Of a stretch of DNA of 64,000 bases, positions 20,721-30,664 are shown piece by piece. The notes beneath the pieces were generated by a model, which saw nothing but the letters and a program-made list of their open reading frames with translations, had not been told where the DNA came from and made no database searches. The position numbers were made by a program, and so were the translations under genes. This DNA comes from Rheum nobile. Its lineage: Eukaryota > Streptophyta > Magnoliopsida > Caryophyllales > Polygonaceae. The DNA is taken from assembly GCA_027886185.1 (NCBI GenBank), contig WOAB01000476.1, positions 1,116,001 through 1,180,000 of the forward strand, written 5' to 3'. The first letter of the stretch is position 1, and each line of letters opens with the position of its first letter.

Positions 20721-21480
20721 CACCGCCCTCCTCTCTTCTCCTCTTCCGACCACCTCTTGTGTTGTCCCCAACCACCACTCCGACCACCCCCATAACCGAT
20801 CACAACCCCCACACCCCATGGCTGCCCATATCCCCAAAACCCCCAAACTCCCAAATTTTTACCCTAATTTTTTTAAATTAAAATTTCTTGAGTTTTTATT
20901 CAAATTGTTGTGGTATATTTGGAATTGGGTGGTATTTGAGCTTAATTAGATGAATTGGAATGTCATGTTTTTGAAAATTTGATGAGAATTAGAAGAATTG
21001 ATGCTTTGTGTCTTAACACTTCTTGTGAATTTTTTAAGGCACTTGTGACATTGATATTGCACAATTATACTTGGCATGGTGATTCTTTTGTTAGTTGTGT
21101 GATAATGTTACATTCTTGTGCAATTCTATGGACAATGTGACGATTTTCTTGAAAATTTTGCTCCTATGAGTATTGATGTTTGAATTGTGATGTGTTGTGA
21201 GTTGTGACATGTGTCATACTTGTCCATATTGATAAACATTTTGAGTAAATAAGTACAAACTATTGAGAACTTAATTGAAAAGCTTGATTTGAATATCATA
21301 GTTTTCATTGTTTGGAAACAATTGCTTCTAATGGTTATACTCAAACATGTTTGTTCATGACATTGTTTCAATTGTGGATATATGCCTTGCTCTCTTGTCA
21401 AAATGATTTGATTGAGATTTGTTGTGTGTACTTTTTGCCTTTTTGCTTGCAAATTCTTGTAAGTATGACCCTAATCTATT
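20721..21480 (+). other. Non-coding spacer in Athila-2
   Basis: Thymine-rich sequence with many short incidental open frames and no recognised domain. It would be intron-like if the CAG-GTACG and TTTATAG-G sites are real splice sites. Confidence 0.3.
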
Positions 21481-21489
21481 ATTTTTATA

Positions 21490-21885
21490 GGATATTTGCA
21501 GCTCTTGGCCCCAACTAAAAGGAAGAGCATAGCCGCTTCTACCAGTTGTCATGGCTCTACCGCTCGACGTGTTCGGCCACCCTCACCGAAAAAAGTGATC
21601 ATGCATTTCACTTCGAGTCCCTCGAACAAAAAGAGAAATATTTAGCACTAAAGGCTTAAGGAATGGAGAGCACAAGGTATTTTGATGAGCATACCCTATG
21701 CACTCTTGGTATTTATGAAGATGTCATATGGATGCTCACTCGGGTTGGATGGCAAGATTTCATTCACATTCAACATCCCACACACCCGAGACTCGTGTTG
21801 GAATTCCTTAGCTCGTACAACCTTGAAGATTTCCTTTCGCCTCTTTGATAAGCAATATCATCTTCACTCTTAGAGGTATGCACTA
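21490..21885 (+). pseudogene. ATHILA ORF domain (first part), Athila-2
   Basis: Reading KRKSIAASTSCHGSTARR and then STRYFDEHTLCTLGIYEDV, WMLTRVGWQDFIHIQ, LVLEFLSSYNL, and RFRLFDKQYHLHS in a shifted frame. This pattern belongs to the family known as Arabidopsis retrotransposon ORF-1/ATHILA proteins, of unknown biochemical role. Here it lies downstream of integrase, where Athila elements carry an extra ORF. It is interrupted by stops, a frameshift and the LTR-like insertion that follows. Confidence 0.65.
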
Positions 21886-21889
21886 GTTT

Positions 21890-23244
21890 TTGCGTGGTTT
21901 CAGGTAAAGGGATGGACTTTGGGAGTGCACTACGAGGCATGGATATCATTGGAGGATGCTATCGAGACAAGAAAAGCCAAGAGGGTGGACTACACTAGCC
22001 AAAGAGAAGGAATATGATGCCAATGAAAAGTGCACGGCCAACAACAATGGATGCACGGTCGGCTACAAGGAGGAGCAATAAAGAATGGATTCCTGAAGTT
22101 TGGCACAGTTTGCTACAAACCGTGACGATTTGTCACAAACTGTGCCGACTTCTGATGCAACTCTCTGGTAAAACACACGGTTTGTGATAAACCGTGCCGA
22201 TTTGTCATGAATCATGCCATTATGTCCGCAGCCCAGATTTGTTATTTTCGTCCCTTTGTTGTTTTGGATGGTATAAATACTTTTTCTAGGGGTTTTTGGC
22301 AATCTCTTCATCCACCTTTTGCCACTCTCTCTAGCCCTAGCTGTTTTTGGAGTTATTTTGAAGATTTTTGAAGATTGGAGATTGTTTCTCTGGATTTGAT
22401 CAAGTATTTCTCTTCTTCTAATCTAGTTGAATGATTTTTTTTGTTCATATGATGTTTTTGTTTGTTTCTCCAAGTATGTCTGGCTAATGTCATAATTCTA
22501 GGATTAGGGTGATCCTAACAATGAATTGGTAGACTTGTGCATGATATTTGTCTTAATTGAAATCCGAAACCTTGTTTGATTCAATCCTAGAGTTCTTAAT
22601 GCAATTGATTAATGTTGATTAGACTTCTATTAGGTTTGAGTCTGAAAGGAGATAATCTTAATAGATAACTCATATAGGGTATAAGTCTGAAATGAGATTA
22701 CTTTATCACATCACTCAGAATTGAACTAGAGTATTATTTATGCAACAACAACCTAATCACTCTTATGGGATCCTAAGCTATCATAGAAAATAGGCTTGCC
22801 TGGACTTAGCGGAGCGTGACAACGAATGTTAACCCAGTTTGACCCTATATTCTAAGTGCCCATAGGTTCTAGATTTGATTAGCTCTGTATGACAACGATT
22901 GTTAGTTGGAAATTAGGTATATCTATTATTGTCTGAAAGGAGTTAGTAGAGACTTTAGATAGCTTACCTTCAAGCAGGTTCAGACTATTTTCAGACAAAT
23001 ATCCATAAGTTTACCAAGACATTGTTGTGGGGATCCTTTGTCCTAGAATCTTCTCTCCTACTATTTACAATCATCCTTGCAATTCTTGTTTCTTAGTTTT
23101 TAGTTGATAATTAAACATATTCCATTTTTACGGCTTAGCTTACCAGTTTAAGTTAAAAAAGATACTACATAGTCCTCGTTGGGAACGATACTTGAAAAGC
23201 TATAACTAATCCCATATGCTTGTAGGTAGGTTTTTGTCCTATCA
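21890..23244 (+). repeat. LTR-like insertion inside the ATHILA ORF
   Basis: Ends in CTATCA at 23239-23244 after GTAGGTAGGTTTTTGTC, with a TATA-like GTATAAATAC at 22271-22280. A CACGGTTTG-type palindrome cluster (22097-22220) lies upstream of it, and the downstream R-U5 portion resembles 17870-18530. Coding of the ATHILA ORF resumes right after it. The left boundary is uncertain and I found no clean target duplication. Confidence 0.6.
22271..22280 (+). promoter_or_regulatory. TATA box in LTR-like segment
   Basis: GTATAAATAC about 50 bases downstream of the palindrome cluster and some 970 bases before the LTR end. The position suits the U3/R boundary of an LTR promoter. Confidence 0.5.
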
Positions 23245-23665
23245 GCTCCTTAACATATCCAAATGCATCAAGGTGGACTTCATTTTCTTAAAGCGTGCCG
23301 ATTACTATTGGCGCTTCAACAATGGTGACACTTCTCAAAAGCTCCCTAACCGGGCCCACACCACCATTCTCGACATTGATGATCAAATATACACACGCAA
23401 TTGGAAAATGGTGTGGGATGATGAAGAACAAGGCAATTTTGAGCAAGGTAGTCCCACTGAATCATCACTATCCAAGGATCATGTGGATGAGGATATGGAA
23501 CATGACGAGGCCCGAGATACTCAAGGGACAATGCATCAATCCATTCTTCGCATTGATAAGGAGCAACATGCCCAATGTGTACTTTTGGAGCAAATTAATG
23601 CAACTTTTCAAGTCCTCCACAACATGCATCTCACCCATGGCTATCCACCTCCACCATCACAATGA
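23245..23665 (+). pseudogene. ATHILA ORF domain (C-terminal part), Athila-2
   Basis: The open frame (23216-23665) continues after the LTR-like insertion with NISKCIKVDFIFLKRADYYW, LPNRAHTTILDIDDQIY, an acidic stretch, then INATFQVLHNMHLTHGYPPP and stop. A proline-rich YPPPP end immediately before a CATTG-AGGA-CAATG hairpin matches the usual end of this ORF in Athila elements. Confidence 0.6.
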
Positions 23666-23701
23666 TTCGGTAGTTTACCCTCTCCCTCTACTTTTGCTTT
23701 T

Positions 23702-23739
23702 CATTGAGGACAATGCATATTTTAAGTTTGGGGGAGGGA
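23702..23739 (+). other. AGGA-loop hairpin and first PPT-like tract, Athila-2
   Basis: CATTG-AGGA-CAATG (23702-23715) then TTTGGGGGAGGGA (23727-23739). The hairpin is identical to the first one in Athila-1. It is not followed directly by an LTR, so it may mark an internal polypurine tract. Confidence 0.6.
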
Positions 23740-23841
23740 GTGAAAATTACCTTCAAATTGCATTTTCTATTTCTTTAGCGTTAGTTGCATTGGTCAATGA
23801 CATGACATTTTCATTAATTAGATTTGCATTAACTTAGGTTA

Positions 23842-24511
23842 TGATGCGAACAACCCCCAAAGTGTTGTCTGCAACGCAGGATCTTTGATTCCTCAAGCTT
23901 GAATTCGATTCTCCTCTTCCGTAGCCAAAGTGATGGCTTTCCTAGGGCTAAAGAGATAGCCTTCAAACGCGTCAAAGAGATGACGGAGAGATCAAAGAGA
24001 TGATCTTGAAACACCGAGAGACGATGTATGAATTGCTCGAAGCGACGAGCTACGGGATAGACGATCTGTGGGATCGAAGAGTTGACGTTAGAACTCAAGG
24101 GAAGGAACGTACTCAACTTTACTACTCAAATTCAACGTAAGGTTACAAACTAGGGTTTTCCAAGTTTAAATACCGACAAAAGATAATAATAAAATAATAA
24201 GAATGTTCGGAATTTCCGCGTGAGTCTGGCACGGTTAACCGCACAGTTAGCTAACCGTGCAAAATTCACGAAGCCCAATCCTGATGTTCAACACGGTTAA
24301 TGGCACGGTTAGCAAACCGTGCCGAACTTCCGTAGTTGCTCTTGACTTTCTTGCCTGGTTAATGGCATGTTTAGCAAACCGTGTCGAATTTCCGTAGAAC
24401 CAGCTGGGTCTTTGTTCGTCTGGCTCTCCTTGGCGTCTAGCTCTCTTCGAGTGCACTCCTATTGTTCCCTCTTCGTCCTTCGCCGTCATCGAGGGGATCA
24501 TGGAGCTATCA
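23842..24511 (-). mobile_element. Solo LTR, 670 bp
   Basis: Bounded by TG...CA and flanked by the perfect 5-bp duplication GGTTA (23837-23841 and 24512-24516). Read on the minus strand it starts TGATAGCTCC, has a TATA-like TATTTAAA (24166-24173 region) and upstream copies of an AACCGTG/CACGGTT palindrome at about 24228-24390. No internal coding. It is a single LTR left by recombination between two LTRs, or a short TRIM-like unit. Confidence 0.8.
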
Positions 24512-24814
24512 GGTTATCATAACATTTTCATTGCATATAGCTTTAGGTATTTTGACGAACTCCTCATGTTATTCCATTTGAAATGTCTTGGTTGTCAAAA
24601 TTGCAATTGATCATGAAACAAAAACTTTGAATTACGAATATCTATGAATGATTGAAGTAGGAAATTGCATGTGATTATCTCTTGAGATTGGCTAGGACTA
24701 GAATTCTAGACTAAAGTTGTGAGTTATTTTTGGACCTTAGGACTAACACTTCATTAGTCCTCTCTTTTCATGTGTAAATTCTCCCTTGAATTTTTATCTC
24801 TAGAACCTGCATTT

Positions 24815-27106
24815 TATAATATCCCACTTAAATTAAAAGGGTAATATGGTAATTTTAATTTGATAAAAATAAAAGTTATTTTATTTATTTAAGAGGAGTA
24901 ATTTCATTTTTCATTAACTTAAGTTCAAGAGATATGTTAAGATAATTTTATACAAATTATCAAATGGGTTATAATAGTTTGGTGTAGAAATAAATAAATA
25001 AATATAATAATAAATGTAGTTTTTGAAATTTAAATATATTAATAAAGGGTATAAGAATTATTATGTTTACTCGTGGAGGGATAAAATAATAAATACCTTA
25101 AATATGTTATCTCTTTAAGTTATGGATGGTCTAAATTATAATTAACCTTATATTAATTAAAATTTAAATAAACTTATCAATTTTAACATAGAATACTTGA
25201 ACCAGATTAACAAAGTGTTAAAAATGGGTATCTGACAAAAATTTAAATAAACTCAAGCTTACCAGGCGAAATTTCTGTTTATTTAATAACAACAATTGAA
25301 GGGTACAAGTCTTGATTTTTAATTGGATTTACCTAAACATAAACCCTAAACCTAAACCCCAAACTCCTAAGCCCTAATAAGTTAAAGTTAACGTTTTATT
25401 AAGTGAATGGATGGAGGGGTATCTGACAAAAAAATTAAAAACTCAGGGGTACCACACGAAATTGTCAAAATTTGAGGGGATTTCGCAAAAAAGTCAAAAC
25501 TCAGGGTTACCAGGCAAAATTGTCAAAAACTCAGGTTACTAGGCAAAATTGTCAAAACCTTAGGGTATTTCGCGAAAAAGTCAAAAACTAAGGGTTACCA
25601 GGCGAAATTTCCTTTAAATAAATTATCTAATCATAGTTTATTATGTTTTGTGATTTGGATACTTCTCAGAATCGCGTTAACGGAAATGAAGCAGGGAGCC
25701 AATTTGCTTTTCGAAAAGAAACCATCTTCGATACGCTGTTCAACCTTCTTCGTGATTCAAGGCAAGTGGTAGTTCGTTCTTGCATATTTTTCCCATTTTT
25801 ATCTTAATTGACAATGAATCGATTGTGATATTAAGTTGGGCTAAGTACTAATTCTTTTATCGTTTGGGAACTTGTGCGAATAAATGGTGTGATAATTGAA
25901 CCTTATTATTAGGATGTATAATATACTAGCTGCGACCCTTATATATAATGATATTATTATTATAGGTTGCTAGATATACTTGGTGTGGATTTGTTGTGCA
26001 TTGGTGTGGATATATAAACGTTAGTTTAGCATGAGTATTCGTAGGAACGTTATTTCCTTGCGAGGTTTAGTCGTTTCTTTATAACTTGGTGTTAGGAGGA
26101 TTATTCCCCTAACGCTTTTTGGTCATGACCTACCCCTATCCGAATATAGATGGTGGTGCACTTAGCTAGTGCCAATCTTCGGGATTTATTCCCATACTAT
26201 ATCTTATTGTGAGATCTGTTGAGGAAATTAAAAGCTTTAACGTAATGCACGTTTTGAAATTAAATAAGATAAGTGTCTTGTTGCACACAATTAATATACC
26301 CTCAGGCGAGAAGTACAATGTCGAACCCGCCCAGACTCTTGTTTTAAAGTAAGTCATCTCCCCAATCTGGATTCGCATTATGTGATGAGGTTGGTCATGA
26401 ACCCAAATAATCATGGTCGGTTTTCAAACTATGTGTATATTATAATGTTCCCAAACAAATTCATTAATTTCCCATAAGACTCATTTCCTTTGGAGTCTTC
26501 TCTTGTCGCATACCTTTTCTTTCGTTTCCGTGAGAGTATCCGAGTTATATATCGTCTACCCACTATTATTCGGGAGACAATGATAGTAACTGGATACAAT
26601 CACAAGAACCAATCTGTTTACACCCTTGCACAGTCTTTCATTAGACTGACCAACCTTTCTCTTTCCTTGCATGGTTGGCTGGTGTCATCCGTCCTATGCG
26701 GCACATCAATGGTTGGTCTCAGACGAAGTAACAAATCGAAGACGAAGGCTTGCAGTCGAAGGTTGAAGATTTAAAATAATATTGTCTTTAAGGTTGTTTA
26801 GAATTAAATTAATCTTCTTAAATAAATGTAATACTTATATAAACTAGTCATATGTTTAGGTTTTATTTAAAAGTCTTCTGCTATAATTTCAATATCGTTT
26901 GTAAACTATCATTCTCAATGTACGAGAGGAATTTTAATAAAAGATGAGATTTCTTTATACAAAGTCTTCCGCTATTTACTCTTTTATTATTGAATGTTTA
27001 TTTATTTTACGCATAATTGTTCCGATTAAAGCCTTGGGTGACTTTGGACTTTACAGTCTGAGGTCACTGGCGTGTGGCACTACCGACGAAAGTCGGGGGT
27101 ATTACA
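24815..27106 (+). mobile_element. Solo LTR, Tekay-like, 2.3 kb
   Basis: Flanked by the perfect duplication CATTT (24810-24814 and 27107-27111). It starts TATAATATCCCA, where TG has become TA, and ends GGTATTACA. Blocks shared with the LTRs at 35739 and 41160 are GGCAAGTGGTAGTTCG, CACTTAGCTAGTGC, AAGTCTTCCGCT, GACTTTGGA and GAGGTCACTGGCG. The segment 25420-25620 has reiterated GTCAAAA-CTCAGGGTTACCAGGC units. The small ORFs inside (26166-26414, 26490-26774) are LTR sequence. Confidence 0.8.
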
Positions 27107-28032
27107 CATTTAGAACTATTTTTCCAGACCATATTATAACCATTGCACATGCGTAAAAATGATCGAGGCAATCTCTTCTTTTTATAACCCATTTTACCCA
27201 TGACTACCCTTTGTACTTCATCCTCTTTGTTTTGCCCCTTTGAGCCTATATTAACCAATCATTTTCTAAAGCACCACAAAAGCAAACTGAGCCTTAATTA
27301 TTAGTCTTTTGTCCCTTCGAGGAATAAGGAAAATTTTATTGTGACTTGTTGGTGTGCTTGGAAGCTAAGCTTGGGGGAGTTTGATGTACATGTTATTATT
27401 GTGAAGTTCTTGGGTATTATTACAAAAACACTTTCCGCATTACCTAGTAATTGAGTGCATTCACAAATGTTTGTATCTCGATAAAACATTGGCGTGGAAT
27501 TTGGTTAAAAAAAAAGAAAAAAAAGAAAGAAGAAATGCAAGTACGTAGAAGAATGAAATGTTTCGTATTCTTTGTAGTAATTGGAAATTTAACAAGATTT
27601 AGTAGATTCTGTTTGTCTCGTCAAGATAGAATTCTTCCAATATTCCTCGGACTAGAACCACATGACCAAATATAATTCATACCCTTCTTCCATTACCTTA
27701 GCCCCATTACAACCAAATACAAGACCTCTTGATTTGTGTTATGTGCATGGTTTCTAGTGGTGGAGAATTAAGACACGGATGCAAGCTTATGGTAGATGAT
27801 TTTCTAGGGATGAAAATGAGTGAAACTTTATACACATGAGAGTGAGTGGACCATATTTTCCTCTCGATAGGTCTATGAATTTGAATGTTAACCTAATCTG
27901 AATAACCACTTGTTGTTTCCTATGATTTCACTCTTTACATGTTCAATATTTCAAAAGCTTTGTTTGAATTTCTTTTGCATGTAGACAACCTTTGCATTTC
28001 TCTTGGAATATCAATCTTTGTGTAGAAAAATT
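27107..28032 (+). other. Distal 3' UTR of Athila-2
   Basis: Non-coding, with an A/G-rich run at 27507-27535 typical of Athila 3' UTRs and another GGGGGAG tract at 27371-27379. No supported gene. Confidence 0.45.
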
Positions 28033-28071
28033 CTTGCTTGAGGACAAGCAAGATATAATCTTGGGGGAGTT
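28033..28071 (+). other. AGGA-loop hairpin and polypurine tract, Athila-2
   Basis: CTTGCTTG-AGGA-CAAGCAAG (28033-28052) is a perfect 8-bp stem. TTGGGGGAGTT follows at 28061-28071 and the LTR starts at 28072. The same arrangement is in Athila-1 with compensatory differences in the stem. Confidence 0.75.
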
Positions 28072-29599
28072 TGATAACATGATTATATGCTACATCTTTA
28101 CTCATATTAGCCCCATTTTGTGCATAAAAGATACACTTCCTTAGGCATTTTGTAGGAATTTTGCTTGCTTTGCTCGGATCTCTTCCTTATGGTCGTTTTG
28201 GTCTTGTAGGAGCACTTTCGGGAGCTATGGAAACATGATGGAATCAACTTGAAATTAGCTCAAGCTTAGACAAGACAAAATGAGCATTAACTCGAAGATT
28301 TTGTGAAGAAAAATGCACTTCAAGGGGATCACAACCTATCGGTGTCGGACAACACACTCACGTGTCATCACAAGTTGAAAAATACACATTCTGTCACCAC
28401 CACGACCAGCCTGTGGTGATCACCACGGCCATGGTCTTTACCGATATTACTTGAATGCATCTTATCCCCTCCTTTTTGTGGACACTATAAATAGGGCATG
28501 TAAGGGAAACTTGGGCGACTTATTCCCTAACTTTACATCTATTCTTTAGCCTCTATTTCTAGGGTTAGCATTTAATTTTATTCTCTCCCTTTTTCCAACT
28601 CTAGATTTCTAAACCCACGTAATTTAGTAGTTAGACTTACTCTTTTGTGAGATTCTAGTGTTACTTTTTAGGCTGTTGAGCTCCTTTGTGGTTCAAGACT
28701 TGGAAAAGGAGAAAAGTTCCATCTTTTCTCTCATGGTTCAATGAAAATGCAAGAATTTGGTTGAATGTTAAGTATTTCTTACTCATTCTCTGTATTTGGT
28801 TGAATGTTAAGTATATCTTATTCATTCTCTTTATTTCTTGTTTTGTTTATCATTGTACCCATGTTTATGATGGTTGGATTAATGTTTCATGCCATATTCT
28901 TGCAAATTATGAGTGAGTAATTTGTAATGCTAGGATTGGGAGTAGCCCAATGGTGATTATGTGATGATTTGGTGAAGTTTTTTCTTTGGTTGGATGAGTT
29001 TTGGTCTACTACTCAAATCTTGCACACCAAGTGTTTGTGAAAATGACTAGCTAGTATTTTTACATGTATTAAATGTTGGATATGCATTGAAAGGTGATAT
29101 TTGATATTAGAACCTCAATATTTGAGCTAGGACTTTTAGGATCACGAAAATAGACCTATTTTCCTAGTGGTTGTGTGAATTGTCATTATGCTTAATGAAT
29201 CTAATCTTGTATTAATTACCACAAAAGTAGGAATTAAGTAGGATTAGCCTAGTTTCTTATACCTTGAAAGAGGATAAGAGATATATTAGGACATTTGACC
29301 ATTGTAGACCACTACTAGCAACCTTAGATATTTATTTTCTTGTCATTACATGATCTCATTTGTGGTGAACTCCAATCCTAGCTTCTCATCATTCAAGTAA
29401 CTCAAATCTATCTTTTATCATTTTAGTTAGATCTAGACTTAGCATTTCTTGTTAGCTCTATAAAATCAAAACCAAAAACTCCACATCTTTTGTTTGATCT
29501 AGATTATTAGTTTGTATAAAATTGGTGATCAACGAGTGCTCCCTTGGATTCGATATCTTTTATACTATTCGATAGTACCGTGCACTTGCGGGCCTATCA
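28072..29599 (+). repeat. 3' LTR of Athila-2
   Basis: A 1528-bp segment starting TGATAACATG right after the polypurine tract and ending GCCTATCA. It has a TATA box CTATAAATAG (28485-28494), with a CCACGACC/CACCACGGCCATGG palindrome doublet at about 28396-28437 just upstream. An internal duplication, TTGGTTGAATGTTAAGTAT, lies at about 28758 and 28798. No coding. It adjoins Tat-type pol sequence on the minus strand. Confidence 0.75.
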
Positions 29600-29912
29600 G
29601 ACTCCAGGAAAAAACTTCCTTGTTCCTCCTTTGCAGTGCCGCCAGAGATTTCAGTTCGTCCCCTATAACATTAGCTCCATCTAAAAAGTATATTTCGGGC
29701 TCAGAATCAATTATCGGGATTTTCTGCAGGGACTTCACAGATTTATCAACGGGACTCGTTCTGACCTCATCGAGCACTTGAGGGTCAGCTTGGAATGTAT
29801 GGACTCCGGCTCATGCTCCTTCGACTTCCAAGCAATGCCTTGCAACCCGCTGATCCCCTTTTATTCGTACCAAAATTCTCTATTACATGAAGAGAGTGCA
29901 CTGCCTCCATAG
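29600..29912 (-). pseudogene. Tat-type pol fragment (before reverse transcriptase), Tat-B
   Basis: On the minus strand: GDQRVARHCLEVEG, then VLDEVRTSPVDKSVKSLQKI and FLDGANVIGDELKSL. This parallels the Tat element at 50-57 kb (GDQGAARHCLGVKAG, VLDEVGALPADKS). It is the linker between protease and reverse transcriptase, which lacks catalytic motifs. It has stops and a frameshift. Its left end is cut by the Athila-2 LTR and its right end by the insertion at 29918. Confidence 0.7.
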
Positions 29913-29917
29913 CATGC

Positions 29918-30664
29918 TGATGAGAAATAACCCTCCAAAGGCGAGGCTTTGCTTCTCTAGAGGCTAGATCTAGACCAAGGGAGCCTCCTTCTCCTTCCTA
30001 AGCTTGGAAACCCTCCAAATGGTGCTTGAAAGGGGTGTTGGGCTGCCAGAAAACAGTGGAGCCGAAGGGGCTGCCGAGAGGGAACTCCAACCGGCGACGG
30101 GCGACACTTGAGGGGGCTGACTGGCGGAGGACTGGAACGAGACCAAGGGAACCCCTCTTGGAGGTTCCTTGGCTGAGAGAAACTAGATCCAAACGAATTA
30201 GGGCTTTTGCTTTGAGAGAAAGATGAGATTGGAAGAGAGAAATGCAAGAGAGAGTGATTTGGGTTGAAGTATAGTGGCTGCCTAGGGGAGGATTCCTCTA
30301 ACCCAAGGCAATGGCGACTCTCTTAATCTTCAACTAAATGAACAAGGAAGCCAATGAGTGGCTTATATAGTTCTAGGGTTTTGGTGGACTAGGAGCACAT
30401 ATGCAAATGGGTCCACACGCCCACTAATAAAAGGAAATGCATAAATAACTATGAGTGCTAAACGCCCAACAATAGAAATATAAATGCGTGATTAACTAAC
30501 AAAGGGGGAAAAGGGATAAAAGACATAATGGCTTGGATATAGACGTGCGCATAAATGCCTTGGAATCGAAGCATGGTCGATGCTTAAGTGTCGTGGCATT
30601 GATGCACCGGCGTCTTGGTGGTCAAGGCCTTGAATCCTTGTTGATGGGTGGTTGACACTCATCA
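29918..30664 (-). repeat. 3' LTR of the unassigned-ORF element
   Basis: Full-length LTR, TG...CA ended. On the minus strand it has a TATA-like CTATATAAGC (30361-30370). The polypurine-like AAGAAGGGGTCGG lies just before its start, overlapping the end of the ORF. Confidence 0.75.

Larger units (their letters stand above)
17870..29599 (+). mobile_element. Decayed Athila-type element (Athila-2) with nested LTR insertions
   Basis: The order is LTR remnant, integrase, conserved AGGCAA-loop hairpin, ATHILA-ORF domain, first AGGA hairpin and polypurine-like tract, long A-rich 3' UTR, second AGGA hairpin and polypurine tract, 3' LTR. It is broken by an LTR-like insertion in the ORF (about 21.9-23.2 kb), a solo LTR at 23842-24511 and a solo LTR at 24815-27106. 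The right end borders a Tat-type pol on the minus strand. No 5-bp duplication can be set because the left end is lost. Confidence 0.6.

Noticed and set aside
21846..21865. TTTGATAAGCAATATCATC as a possible LTR start
   Set aside because: It encodes the FDKQYHL part of the ATHILA ORF and lacks a matching target duplication.
27371..27379. GGGGGAG tract followed by TTTGATG as a third polypurine tract and LTR start
   Set aside because: No hairpin of the usual type, and the true LTR start with its tract is at 28072; the sequence after 27380 does not resemble the LTR.
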